Assembly (NCBI RefSeq): GCF_000328705.1
Contig: NC_019673.1
Span: 7,575,501-7,639,500 of the forward strand
Length of the DNA: 64,000 nt
Reading direction: 5' to 3'
Source of the DNA: Saccharothrix espanaensis DSM 44229
Lineage (GTDB): Bacteria > Actinomycetota > Actinomycetes > Mycobacteriales > Pseudonocardiaceae
The translations under genes and the position numbers were made by a program. Position 1 is the stretch's first letter. Every line of letters starts with the position of its first letter. The notes under the pieces were generated by a model that ran no database searches, was not told where the DNA came from, and saw only the letters and a list, made by a program, of their open reading frames with translations. Positions 36,499 to 46,140 of the stretch are shown here, in pieces.

Positions 36499-36588
36499 GC
36501 CCACACCAACCACCCTCACACCAACCACCCTCACACCAGCCGCGCTCACACCAGCCACGTCCACACCAACCACGCTCACACCAGCCAC
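36499..36588. repeat. Six tandem 15-bp repeats after kptA
   Basis: Units start at 36499, 36514, 36529, 36544, 36559 and 36574, with consensus GCTCACACCARCCAC. The last unit overlaps the stop codon of the minus-strand small membrane protein. The repeats fill the whole gap between the two convergent genes. Confidence 0.85.
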
Positions 36589-36730
36589 GCGATCGCGCCA
36601 CCCACAGCCACGACCACCAACACCGCCAGCACGATCGCCAGCCCCCGCGCCGTCTTCCACGTGCTGTACACGCCGCCGATCAGGAAGCCCGCCAAGGCGA
36701 GCAACCCGATGACGACGTACTCCTTCGGCA

Positions 36731-36731
<1 letters not shown>
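36576..36731 (-). CDS. Small membrane protein following hisB
   Basis: A 51-residue protein with two hydrophobic segments, YVVIGLLALAGFLIGGVYS and LAIVLAVLVVVAVGGAIAWL, joined by TWKTARG. GTG 36731 shares one base with the hisB stop (TAGTG), so it is translationally coupled to hisB. I know no function. Its 3' end lies inside a 15-bp repeat tract, and the reading frame could have been extended or trimmed by repeat slippage. Confidence 0.65.
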
Positions 36732-37326
<595 letters not shown>

Positions 37327-37330
<4 letters not shown>

Positions 37331-38493
37331 CGGCCAACCTCCTTGCTCGCCGCGAGGAACGCGTCGTTCTCCTCCGGAGTACCGACCGTCACCCGCAGAT
37401 GACCCGCGATTCCGACATCCCTGATCAGCACGCCGTGTTCCAGGTAGGACCGCCACGCCGCGCGCGCGTCCTCGAACCACCCGAACAGCACGAAGTTCGC
37501 GTCGCTCGGTACGACGTCGAAACCCAGGCCCGCCAACGCCTCCACCACGCGGTCCCGCTCGGCGGCGAGCAGCGCCACCGAACCGAGCGTCTCGTCCGCG
37601 TGGCGCAGCGACGCCCGCGCCGCCACCTGGGTCAGCGCCGACAGGTGGTAAGGCAGGCGCACCAACAACAACGCGTCGACCACGGCCGGGGCGGCGGCGA
37701 GGTAGCCCAGCCGCCCGCCGGCGAACGCGAACGCCTTGCTCATCGTGCGGCTGACGATCAGCTTCTCCGGGAACTCCTCCAGCAGCGCCACCGCGCTGTC
37801 CCGCGAGGAGAACTCCGCGTACGCCTCGTCCACCACGACGATCCCCGGTGCTGCCGAGATCAGCACTTTCAGATCGGCCACCGGGACGCTCTGCCCCGTC
37901 GGGTTGTTCGGGCTCGTCACGAACACGACGTCCGGAGCGCGCTCGGCCACGATCTCCGCCGCCCGGCCGACGTCCAACGAGAAGTCGGCGCGCCTCGGCG
38001 TCGGCGACCACTCCGTCCGCGTCCCCGCGGCGATGATCGGGTGCATCGAGTACGACGGCTCGAAACCCAACGCCGTCCGGCCGGGGCCGCCGAACGCTTG
38101 CAGGATCTGTTGCAGGATCTCGTTCGACCCGTTGGCAGCCCAGAGGTTCGCGGCCGTCAACGGCACGCCGGTGGAAGACGCCAAATAAGCAGCCAGGTCT
38201 TCCCGCAACGCCACGGCGTCCCGATCCGGGTACCGGTGCAGCTCGCCCGCCACCTCAGCGACCTCGGCCACCACCTCGGCGACCAGATCAGCCGACGGCG
38301 GGTACGGATTCTCGTTGGTGTTCAACCGAACCGGCACATCCAACTGCGGCGCGCCATACGGCGTCCGCCCGCGCAGATCCTCCCGCAGCGGCAGATCCGA
38401 CAGTTCAACACGCTCACCCACCGGCTCCACACGCCCACTCGCCGGCTCCACACGCCGAACCACCGGCTCCACCCGCCCACCCACCGGCTTCAC
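37327..38493 (-). CDS. hisC: Histidinol-phosphate aminotransferase
   Basis: A 388-residue class I/II PLP enzyme. NTNENPYPPSADLV is the substrate-arm signature and the PLP Lys is in SRTMSKAFAFAGGRLGYLAA. Compared with other HisC proteins it has about 30 additional N-terminal residues made of a seven-residue repeat (VEPVGER-like) encoded by 21-bp tandem repeats. GTG 38493 overlaps the hisD stop by 4 nt, so this extension is probably translated. Confidence 0.95.
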
Positions 38494-38495
38494 CG
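38419..38495. repeat. 21-bp tandem repeats encoding the HisC N-terminus
   Basis: Units at 38419-38439, 38440-38460, 38461-38481 and a partial unit to 38495 share CACCGGCTCCACACGCC. They are in frame with hisC and span the hisD/hisC junction. Confidence 0.85.
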
Positions 38496-39815
38496 CCCGG
38501 CCTCACGGAACCGCGCCGTCACGGCTTGGCCGTGCGCCGGCAGGTCCTCTGCCTCCGCCAACGCCACCACCTTCGACGCGACCTCGCGCAACGCGTCCTC
38601 GCTGTAGTCCACGACGTGGATCCCGCGCAGGAAGGTCTGCACCGACAAGCCCGAGGAGTGCCGCGCGCAGCCGCCCGTGGGCAGGACGTGGTTGGACCCG
38701 GCGCAGTAGTCGCCCAGCGACACCGGCGAGTGCGCCCCGACGAAGATCGCGCCGGCGGCCCGGACCCGGGCCGCCACTTCGCGCGCCGACTCCGTCTGGA
38801 TCTCCAGGTGCTCGGCGGCGTAGACGTCCACCACCCGCAGCCCGTCGTCCACAGTGGACACCAGCACCACCCCGGACTGCCGTCCCGTCAACGCGGTACG
38901 CACCCGGGCGGAGTGCTTGGTCGCACCGACCTGCCGCTCCAACTCCTCGTCCACCGCGTCGGCCAGCTCCACCGACGTCGTCACCAGGACGCTGGCCGCC
39001 AGCGTGTCGTGCTCGGCCTGGCTGATCAGGTCGGCCGCGACGTGCACCGGGTCGGCGGTCGAGTCCGCCAGCACCGCGATCTCCGTCGGCCCCGCCTCGG
39101 AGTCGATCCCGATCAGGCCGCGCAGCAGCCGCTTGGCCGCCGTCAAGTAGATGTTTCCCGGTCCGGTGACCAGGTCCACCGGTTCGAGCGAACCGCCGTC
39201 GGTGTCCACGCCGCCGTACGCCAGCAGCGCGACGGCCTGCGCCCCACCCACAGCCCACACCTCGGTCACGTCCAGCAGCGCCGCGGCGGCCAGGATCGTC
39301 GGGTGCGGCCGGCCGCCGAACTCGGCCTGCGGCGGCGAGCACACCACCAGCGACTCGACACCCGCGGTCTGCGCCGGCACCACGTTCATGACCACGCTGG
39401 ACGGGTACACGGCCAGTCCGCCGGGCGCGTACAGGCCGACCCGGGCGACCGGCACCCAGCGCTCGGTGACCGTGCCGCCGGGGACGACCTGCGTCGTGGT
39501 GTCCGTGCGCCGCTGGTCGGCGTGCACCTTGCGGGCCCGCGCGATGGACTCCTCCAGCGCCTCCCGCACCGCCGGGTCCAGTTCGGCCAGGGCGCGGTCC
39601 AGTTCGGCCTGCGGCACCCGGACCGACTCCGGCCGCACGTGGTCGAACTTCTCGCCGAACTCCAGTACCGCTTCGACCCCGCGCTCCCGCACCGCCTCGA
39701 CGATCGGCCGCACGTGATGCAGCACCGCGTCCACGTCCACCTCGGCGCGCGGCAGCGCGGCGCGCAGTTCAGCCGGAGACGGGACCCGACCACGCAGGTC
39801 GATGCGGTTGAGCAT
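38490..39815 (-). CDS. hisD: Histidinol dehydrogenase
   Basis: A 441-residue NAD+ enzyme oxidising histidinol to histidine in two steps. GLYAPGGLAVYPSSVVMN, VAGPAQ-type VGGAQAVALLAYG, GPGNIYLTAAKRLL, and the His pair region CAGSNHVLPTGGCARHSSGL are present. It heads the hisD-hisC-hisB-small-membrane-protein operon. TACCCT (39823-39828 on the complementary strand) lies 7 nt before ATG 39815, so the operon mRNA is likely leaderless. Confidence 0.97.
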   Translation of the reverse strand: MLNRIDLRGRVPSPAELRAALPRAEVDVDAVLHHVRPIVEAVRERGVEAVLEFGEKFDHVRPESVRVPQAELDRALAELDPAVREALEESIARARKVHADQRRTDTTTQVVPGGTVTERWVPVARVGLYAPGGLAVYPSSVVMNVVPAQTAGVESLVVCSPPQAEFGGRPHPTILAAAALLDVTEVWAVGGAQAVALLAYGGVDTDGGSLEPVDLVTGPGNIYLTAAKRLLRGLIGIDSEAGPTEIAVLADSTADPVHVAADLISQAEHDTLAASVLVTTSVELADAVDEELERQVGATKHSARVRTALTGRQSGVVLVSTVDDGLRVVDVYAAEHLEIQTESAREVAARVRAAGAIFVGAHSPVSLGDYCAGSNHVLPTGGCARHSSGLSVQTFLRGIHVVDYSEDALREVASKVVALAEAEDLPAHGQAVTARFREAGR

Positions 39816-39906
39816 GCCCCCAAGGGTAAGCCGTCCGGACCAACCCGCCGCAGCCCGCCCCGAGACGCCCACGATCCGGATTCGCATCGCCCGGCACCAC
39901 CGGCGA

Positions 39907-40596
39907 TCAGGACGGCCAGGTGATCCGGTTCGACTCGACCCGCCCCTGCGGCGTGTCGACGTAGACGTACACCTCGGCACCGGGCACGTCGTAGCGGGTG
40001 TCGTTGCACTCCACGGCTCCGGACGCATCCGTGACGGCTCTGCACGGGTCGCTGAAACTCCGCTGATTCCCGATCGGCTCCACGCTCACCGCCGTATTCG
40101 CGGCGAATCCGGTCAACCACGTGTCGATCCAGTAGCACTTCCCCCTCTCACACCGAGAACTACTGGTCGGCTCACCCACCGCGATCACGATCTTCGGCAC
40201 GCTCGCCACCGCCACTGCCGCTGCCGCCGTCGTCGTGGGCACCGGCACCACACCCGGAGGCTCCGGCGACGTCGTCACCACGTCGCCCGGCGGCACCGTC
40301 GTCGTGGGCACCGCAGTCGACGCCGTCACCGAAGGCGCACTCGACACCGACGACGCGGGCACCGGCGACTCGAACCAGGGCGACGGCTGCGCGTAGCCAC
40401 GCTGAGGCTGCGCGTCCGGCCAGACCAACCACGCCAGAACGACCAGCACGACCAACGCCGTACCCCAGCGCAACCGCGGCGACTTCTGGAACATGACCAC
40501 CAGGTCCCGTCCGACCTGGATGATCACCGACCCCTCCCGAGCCTCCGCCTCCTGCCGCACACCACCCTGCTCCTGGCTACCGCCCTGCTGCTCCAC
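39907..40596 (-). CDS. Single-pass membrane protein with Ser/Thr/Pro/Val-rich linker
   Basis: A 229-residue protein of unknown function. The cytoplasmic N-terminus contains EGSVIIQVGRDLVV, then a transmembrane helix GTALVVLVVLAWLVW, a long Ser/Thr/Val/Pro linker, and an extracytoplasmic domain with two Cys pairs (RCERGKCYW, DPCRAV...VECNDTRYD) ending in a strand-rich segment. The VIIQVGRDL pattern resembles repeat modules in actinomycete signalling proteins. I preferred GTG 40596, which has GGTGGGG upstream; an upstream in-frame ATG at 40695 would lengthen it by 33 residues. It is upstream of hisD in the same direction but 91 nt away. Confidence 0.6.
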   Translation of the reverse strand: MEQQGGSQEQGGVRQEAEAREGSVIIQVGRDLVVMFQKSPRLRWGTALVVLVVLAWLVWPDAQPQRGYAQPSPWFESPVPASSVSSAPSVTASTAVPTTTVPPGDVVTTSPEPPGVVPVPTTTAAAAVAVASVPKIVIAVGEPTSSSRCERGKCYWIDTWLTGFAANTAVSVEPIGNQRSFSDPCRAVTDASGAVECNDTRYDVPGAEVYVYVDTPQGRVESNRITWPS

Positions 40597-40915
40597 GCCC
40601 CACCCCGCCAACCCGGAAATCCACGCCCGCCCCGGAACGGCTCCGAACGCCCCCAGAACGGTTCTGAACGACTTCGAACGACCTCGATCAGTCAATCAGC
40701 CACTCCGGTTAGCCCGAACACCGGCACAATCATTAAGCCAATCGGCCGCAATTCTGCGGATTCGGCGTACTGACCAGTAACCGAATTGGTCTGTTAACTG
40801 TCAGCCGCGCAAACCAACGGGAACCCGACAAACGGCGGCTATGCCGAACTGTGACAAACGGGCCACGCTGCGTAGGCACAACTCCGTCGCAAACCCTGCT
40901 GATGATGGAGGCGCA
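40597..40915. other. Intergenic region (320 bp) before the carboxypeptidase gene
   Basis: It is less GC-rich than its surroundings around 40690-40800. I see no ORF with a ribosome site. Repeated CGAACG words occur near 40640-40690. Promoters of the two divergent genes must lie here. Confidence 0.5.
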
Positions 40916-42223
40916 ATGTCCTTCAAGCGGCGCGGCCTAGTGGCCGCCGCGCTCGGTGTGTGTCTGACACTGGTGTTGCCCTTCAACACCGTCACCGCGC
41001 AGCCGACCACGACCAGTTCACCCGAGCGGACCATGTTCGAGGTCACCGCGGCGACCCCGGAGGCCCGGACCAAGGTGGCCCGGACCGGCGTCGACGTGCT
41101 CGGCCTGAACGGGTCGACGCTCACCGTGATCGCCGAGCCCAGGCAGCAGTGGCAGCTGCGCGCGACCGGGCTCCCCCTGAAGAACCTGGGCGACGCGGAC
41201 GCCCAGCTCGCGGCGCTGGGCAAGGCCGACTTCACCGACCGGACCGGGGACGCCGGTACCCAGGACTTCCCGTCCGGCTACACCGGGTACCACAACTACC
41301 AGGAGATGGTCGCCGAGCTGAACCAGACCGTCCGCGACCACCCGGACCTGGTGAAGCTCAGCAGCATCGGCAAGTCCTACGAGGGCCGCGACCTGTGGCT
41401 GCTCAAGATCAGCGACAACCCGGGCGCGGACGAGGCCGAGCCCGAGGTGCTGTTCACCTGCAACCAGCACGCCCGCGAGCACCTCACCGTCGAGATGTGC
41501 CTGCGCATCATCAAGCAGTACACCGACGGCTACGCCACCACCCCGGCCATCAAGAACCTGGTGGACAACCGGGAGATCTGGATCGTCACCAGCGTCAACC
41601 CGGACGGTGCCGAGTACGACATCGCCTCCGGCTCGTTCCGCGCGTGGCGGAAGAACCGCCAGGGCAGCGGCACCGACCCGAACCGCAACTGGGGCTACAA
41701 GTGGGGCTGCTGCGGCGGCTCCTCCGGCAGCCCCACCAGCGACACCTACCGCGGGCCCTCGGCGTTCTCCGCGCCGGAGACCCAGCGGGTGCGGGACTTC
41801 GTGAACGGCCGCGTTGTCGGCGGTGTGCAGCAGATCAAGTCGCACATCGACTGGCACACGTTCTCGGAGCTGATCCTGTGGCCTTACGGCTACACGACCG
41901 CCGACACCGCTCCCGGCCTGGACGCGACCCAGCAGAGCGCGTTCTCCACCCTCGGCCGCCGGATGGGGTCGCTGAACGGCTACACGCCGGAGCAGTCCAG
42001 CGACCTCTACATCACCGACGGCAGCGTGAACGACTGGATGTGGTTCCAGCACAAGATCTGGAGCTACACCTTCGAGATGTACCCCAGGTCCGCCAGCGGC
42101 ACGTCGGGGTTCTACCCGCGTGACACCCAGATCGCGCCGCAGACGGCACGGAACGACAGCGCCGTGGAGCTGTTCTTGACCTACTCGGACTGCGTACCGC
42201 GCATCATCGGGCGCACCTGCTGA
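40916..42223 (+). CDS. Secreted M14 zinc carboxypeptidase
   Basis: A 435-residue protein with a Sec signal peptide (MSFKRRGLVAAALGVCLTLV...TVTAQP). A propeptide-like region covers about residues 30-120 (NGSTLTVIAEPRQQWQLRAT). The M14 domain has the zinc motif NQHAREHL (HxxE), the Arg/Asn of GTDPNRNWGY, the third ligand His in SHIDWHTF, and catalytic Glu in YTFEMYP. It is therefore predicted active and extracellular, like S. griseus carboxypeptidase. GGAGG lies 5 nt before ATG 40916. It overlaps the next gene tail to tail by 20 nt. Confidence 0.95.
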   Translation: MSFKRRGLVAAALGVCLTLVLPFNTVTAQPTTTSSPERTMFEVTAATPEARTKVARTGVDVLGLNGSTLTVIAEPRQQWQLRATGLPLKNLGDADAQLAALGKADFTDRTGDAGTQDFPSGYTGYHNYQEMVAELNQTVRDHPDLVKLSSIGKSYEGRDLWLLKISDNPGADEAEPEVLFTCNQHAREHLTVEMCLRIIKQYTDGYATTPAIKNLVDNREIWIVTSVNPDGAEYDIASGSFRAWRKNRQGSGTDPNRNWGYKWGCCGGSSGSPTSDTYRGPSAFSAPETQRVRDFVNGRVVGGVQQIKSHIDWHTFSELILWPYGYTTADTAPGLDATQQSAFSTLGRRMGSLNGYTPEQSSDLYITDGSVNDWMWFQHKIWSYTFEMYPRSASGTSGFYPRDTQIAPQTARNDSAVELFLTYSDCVPRIIGRTC

Positions 42224-43379
42224 CAGCCTCCACAGCCTGATCGACCTGCGCGGGTTCGACGAAGTAGTGGGGTGATGCCCGCACCACCTCGTCGAGCCCG
42301 CGCTTGGTCATGTCCAGCAGCGTCGAACCGGCGTGGCTGGTGCTGACCACGACGCCGTGCCCGGCCAGCTCGTCGCGCAGCTCCACGACCCGGCGGCCGG
42401 CGACGGTGAACGTGACGATGCCCGAGCGCTGCTCGCCGATGTCGCGCACCACCACGCCCGGCAGCTCCGCCAGCCCCCGCCGCAACCGGTCGGCCCGGTC
42501 GGCCACCGCCCGCCGGATCTGCTCCAGCCCCAGGTCCAGCGCGTACCGCGCGGCGGCGATGAGCCCCAGCCGGTCGGCGATGCTGCACTCCCACAGCTCG
42601 AACACCCGCGCGTCCTCGCGCAGCCGGATCTCGTGCGGCGAGACCCACTCACCGCTGTGCAGGTCCACCAGCCGGGGCCGCAGCACCTCGCGCGCGCTGC
42701 GGCGCACCACCAGCACGCCCGTGCCACGCGGCCCGCGCAGCCACTTGCGGCCGGTGCCCGAGATCAGGTCCACGCCCAGCTCGTCGGCCCGGACCGGGAG
42801 CTGGCCGAGCGACTGGCAGGCGTCCAGCAGCACCAGCGCGCCCACCTCGTGCGCCGCCTCGGCGACCTCCTTGACCGGGTTGACCAGGCCGTTGTTCGTC
42901 GGCACGTGCACCAGCGAGACCAGCTTGACCCGCTCGTCCAGCAGCTCCTTCAACGCCTCCACGTCGACCTGGCCGAGCGCGTCGGACGGCACCGTCTCCA
43001 CGGTCGCGCCGACTTCGCGCGCCCGGTGCAGGATCGGCACGGCGTTGCCCGCGTACTCGACCTCGGTGATCAGGATCCGGTCGCCGGCGGTCAGCGGCAC
43101 CGCGTCGAACGCGGCCAGCCACGACCGCGTCGCGCTGTCGGTGAACGCGATCTCGTCGGGTTCCGCGCCGAGCAGGTCGGCGAACACCCCGTACCCCGCT
43201 TCCAGGTCGTCGGCGCGTTCGCGGCCCGCGGTGTACCCGCCGATCTCGGCTTCCCGCCGCAGGTGTCCGATCACCGCGTCGAGCACCTGCCGGGGCGGCA
43301 GCGACGAGCCCGCCGAGTCGAGGAAGACCCGCTCGATCGAGGCGGGCGTGTCGGCGCGGACGGCGTTCAGGTCGATCAC
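42204..43379 (-). CDS. Class V aminotransferase-fold PLP enzyme (EgtE/isopenicillin-epimerase-like)
   Basis: A 391-residue protein. VFLDSAGSSLPPRQVLDAVI is the N-terminal signature. LITEVEYAGNAVPILHRARE, LLDACQSLGQLPVRADELGV and the PLP-Lys motif SGTGRKWLRGPRGTGVLVV define the fold. Members include hercynylcysteine S-oxide lyases, cysteine desulfurases and epimerases. No ergothioneine genes are adjacent, so the substrate is open. AGGGGG precedes GTG 43379. Confidence 0.85.
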   Translation of the reverse strand: MIDLNAVRADTPASIERVFLDSAGSSLPPRQVLDAVIGHLRREAEIGGYTAGRERADDLEAGYGVFADLLGAEPDEIAFTDSATRSWLAAFDAVPLTAGDRILITEVEYAGNAVPILHRAREVGATVETVPSDALGQVDVEALKELLDERVKLVSLVHVPTNNGLVNPVKEVAEAAHEVGALVLLDACQSLGQLPVRADELGVDLISGTGRKWLRGPRGTGVLVVRRSAREVLRPRLVDLHSGEWVSPHEIRLREDARVFELWECSIADRLGLIAAARYALDLGLEQIRRAVADRADRLRRGLAELPGVVVRDIGEQRSGIVTFTVAGRRVVELRDELAGHGVVVSTSHAGSTLLDMTKRGLDEVVRASPHYFVEPAQVDQAVEAVSRCAR

Positions 43380-43464
43380 GTGGGCCCCCTGGTCCGGTGC
43401 CGGCCCGCAGCCGGCTCTACTCCCGTCTACACCATCCCGGCCGTCCCACCAAAGATCCACCACC

Positions 43465-43560
43465 ACACCACACACCAACGCCCTACCAACGCACCACCAC
43501 CGCACCACACACCAACGCACCACGGATCAGCGAGCCACAGATCAGCGAGCCACCGACCAA
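43465..43560. repeat. Low-complexity tandem repeats between two minus-strand genes
   Basis: CACCACACACCAACGC occurs twice and GATCAGCGAGCCAC twice back to back (about 43526-43553). The tract is non-coding and lies between the peptide-binding-protein stop and the class V aminotransferase start. Confidence 0.65.
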
Positions 43561-43599
43561 CACACCTCGATCAACGCACCGAAGCCCACTCGACGAAGC

Positions 43600-45144
43600 T
43601 CAGCGAGCCGCCCACTTCTCCAGGTTCCACCACGGCCCCCACGCCAACGGCCCGTGCGCGTGCGGGTCCACGACCTCTTGGTAGCCCGTCCAGTTGTCGC
43701 GCAGGACGTACGTGTGCTGCACCGCCGCGAGCACCGCCATCCCCGGCGACACCACGTACGCCTGCTGGAACTGCCGGTACGCCGCCACCCGCTGGGCCGG
43801 GTCCAGCAGTGTGCGGCCCGCGTCCAACGCCGCGTCGACCTGCGTGTTCGCGTAGCCCCACGGGTTGCCGGTGTGCAGCGGCGGGTACGCGGTGAGGTCC
43901 GGGTCGAACGGTGTGCCGCCGCCGTAGAGCAGCGCGTCGGCGCCCAGCCGGGGCGTGATCGCCTCCCAGCTCAGCCCCGCCAGCTGGACGTCCACGCCGA
44001 TCGCCCTCGCGTCCGCCGCGAACGCCGTGGACAGGTCCGCGCGCACCACGTCGCCGATCGGGTACATCAGGGTGAACCGCGCCGGCACGCCGTTGCGGGC
44101 GCGCACGCCGTCCGCGCCGCGCACCCAGCCCGCCTGCTCCAGCATCAGCTCGGTCTGGACCTTGTCGTAGGCGAACGCAGCGGTCGGGTCGTAGAACTCC
44201 GGCATGGTGTCCGGGATCGGCGTGGCCGCCGCCGAGCCCTTGCCGCCCAGCAGGTTGTCCACCAGGCCCTTGCGGTTGACCGCGTGGTTGAGCGCCATCC
44301 GCATCGCCGGGTCGCCGGTCACCGGGCCGCTGGGCAGCGTCACGGCGCGCAGGTCGGTGCTGCGGTGGGTGACCACGCGCATCCCGCTCGTGCCGGTGAA
44401 CGGCTGCGCCAGGCGCTGCGGCAGTTCCGCCCCGTCGAACTCGCCCGCCTGCATGCGCTGCGCGCGGGTGTTGTCGTCGGGCACGAACACCACCGTCACC
44501 TTGCGGATCTTCGGCTCGCCCGCGAAGTGCTTCGGGTTCGACTCCAGGATCAGCCGGTCGCCCTTGCGCCACTCGGTGACCTTGAACGGCCCGGTGCCCA
44601 CCGGGAGCATGTCCTTGAGCGGCACGCTGAACGACTCGCTGGACAGCACGCCCAGCGTGAGCAGGTGCGGGAACGCCGCCCACGACTTGGCCAGCGTGAA
44701 GCGCACCGTGCGCACGTCCAGCTGTTCGACGCCGGTCAGGCCCTCGTACCGGGAGCGCTCGCTCGCGCCCGCCGCCGGGTCCAGCAGCGCGCGGTAGGTC
44801 GCCACCACGTCCTCCGGGCCGAACGCCGAGCCGTCGGAGAACTTCACGTCACCGCGCAGCCGCACCGTCCAGGACAGGCCGTCGGCGGCGGGCTTGGGCA
44901 GGTCCTCGGCGAGCTGCGGGCGCAGCGAGCGGTCCGCGCGGTGCTCGAACAGGCCGTCGTAGACCTTCGACACGCCGTCGCGGCCGTAGCCGAGCAACGG
45001 GTTGAGGGTCGCCGGTTCCGCGCTGTCGGCCAGCACGATCGCGCTGCCGTCCGCCGAGTTCTCGGCGTTCGGTGTGGTGGTTCCCGTGCAGCCCGCCACG
45101 GTGAGGACGGAGATCAGGACCAGCGGGGGCAACAGGGAGCGCAC
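43600..45144 (-). CDS. ABC transporter substrate-binding lipoprotein (SBP_bac_5)
   Basis: A 514-residue oligopeptide-binding-type protein. Signal and lipobox: LLPPLVLISVLTVAGC. GFLVAD-type features include LNPLLGYGRDGVSKVYDGLF, WTVRLRGDVKFSDGSAFGPE and VVATYRALLDPAAGASERSR. No permease or ATPase genes are nearby. I chose GTG 45144 because TAGTGT lies 8 nt upstream (leaderless layout); GTG 45156 is possible. It is divergent from the nitrilase with 29 nt between start codons. Confidence 0.9.
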   Translation of the reverse strand: MRSLLPPLVLISVLTVAGCTGTTTPNAENSADGSAIVLADSAEPATLNPLLGYGRDGVSKVYDGLFEHRADRSLRPQLAEDLPKPAADGLSWTVRLRGDVKFSDGSAFGPEDVVATYRALLDPAAGASERSRYEGLTGVEQLDVRTVRFTLAKSWAAFPHLLTLGVLSSESFSVPLKDMLPVGTGPFKVTEWRKGDRLILESNPKHFAGEPKIRKVTVVFVPDDNTRAQRMQAGEFDGAELPQRLAQPFTGTSGMRVVTHRSTDLRAVTLPSGPVTGDPAMRMALNHAVNRKGLVDNLLGGKGSAAATPIPDTMPEFYDPTAAFAYDKVQTELMLEQAGWVRGADGVRARNGVPARFTLMYPIGDVVRADLSTAFAADARAIGVDVQLAGLSWEAITPRLGADALLYGGGTPFDPDLTAYPPLHTGNPWGYANTQVDAALDAGRTLLDPAQRVAAYRQFQQAYVVSPGMAVLAAVQHTYVLRDNWTGYQEVVDPHAHGPLAWGPWWNLEKWAAR

Positions 45145-45174
45145 GGGACCTGACACTACCTATGGTGGGTGTTA
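45144..45174. promoter_or_regulatory. Compact divergent leaderless promoter pair
   Basis: TATGGT (45161-45166) is 7 nt before the nitrilase ATG. On the other strand TAGTGT (45153-45158) is 8 nt before the lipoprotein GTG. The two -10-like elements are only 2 bp apart, so the two RNA polymerases should exclude each other. Confidence 0.5.
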
Positions 45175-45947
45175 TGCGTGTCGCGCTCTGCCAGATCACC
45201 TCCTCCGCCGACCCGGCGGCCAACCTCGACCTGCTGCGCGGCCAGGTGGCCCGCGCCGAGGGGGCCCGGGTCGTGCTGTTCCCGGAAGCCGCGATGTGCA
45301 GGTTCGGCGTGCCGCTCGGACCGGTCGCCGAGCCGCTGGACGGGCCGTGGGCGACGGCCGTGCGGGAGATCGCCGACGAGCACGGCGTCGTGGTCGTGGC
45401 CGGCATGTTCACGCCCGCGCCGGACGGCCGGGTCGCCAACACCCTGCTGGTCACCGGCGGCGGGCTGCACGTGGGCTACGACAAGATCCACCTGTTCGAC
45501 GCGTTCGGGTTCACCGAGTCGAAGACCGTCGCGCCGGGCGCGGAGCCGGTGGTGGTCGAGGTCGACGGCGTCACCTTCGGCCTGGCCACCTGCTACGACG
45601 TGCGCTTCCCCGAGCTGTTCCGGGCGCTGGCCGACCGCGGCGCGGCGGCCGTGCTGCTGGGGGCGTCGTGGGGCGCCGGGCCGGGCAAGCGGGAGCAGTG
45701 GGAGCTGCTGGTGCGGGCGAGGGCGCTGGACAGCACGTCGTGGGTGCTGGCGTGCGGGCAGGCCGACCCGGCGGTCGACCACGGCGGCGCGCCGACCGGG
45801 ATCGGGTACAGCGCGGTCGCGTCGCCGCTGGGCGAGGTCGTGGGTTCGCTGGGCGCGGAGCCGGGCGTGCTGTTCGCCGAGGTCGACCAGGCCACCGTCG
45901 ACCAGGCCCGCCGCGCACTACCCGTCCTCGCCAACCGGCGGCTCTGA
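45174..45947 (+). CDS. Carbon-nitrogen hydrolase (nitrilase superfamily)
   Basis: A 257-residue amidase-type hydrolase. The catalytic triad is visible: Glu in VVLFPEAAMC, Lys in GYDKIHLFDAFG, Cys in LATCYDVRFPE. The sequence fits the Nit/deaminated-glutathione-amidase or omega-amidase-like branch. ATG 45174 is preferred to ATG 45162 because a TAnnnT hexamer lies 7 nt upstream and homologues begin MRVALCQ. Confidence 0.92.
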   Translation: MRVALCQITSSADPAANLDLLRGQVARAEGARVVLFPEAAMCRFGVPLGPVAEPLDGPWATAVREIADEHGVVVVAGMFTPAPDGRVANTLLVTGGGLHVGYDKIHLFDAFGFTESKTVAPGAEPVVVEVDGVTFGLATCYDVRFPELFRALADRGAAAVLLGASWGAGPGKREQWELLVRARALDSTSWVLACGQADPAVDHGGAPTGIGYSAVASPLGEVVGSLGAEPGVLFAEVDQATVDQARRALPVLANRRL

Positions 45948-46140
45948 CCTCCACGCCACCCCACGCCCCCACCCACGCCGCAACTCACCCCATCCCATCA
46001 CGCACGGTAGTCCCGAATCTCTTTCGCAGGACGGCCGCCACACGTCCGGGTGAGCACCGGTTTGGGGTCCTTCCATGGCCCGGGTAGTCCGCCTTCGCGG
46101 GGAATCTCGCACGGAGTTTCCGAGCGGCGAAGGGGTTGTC

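Noticed and set aside
36499..36588. CRISPR-like array of 15-bp repeats
   Set aside because: Pure tandem repeat without spacers; it is a slippage tract.
46060..46086. SigB-type promoter (GTTT ... GGGTA) before the PRC-barrel gene
   Set aside because: Spacing is 18 bp, beyond the 14-16 bp expected, so I did not list it as a feature.
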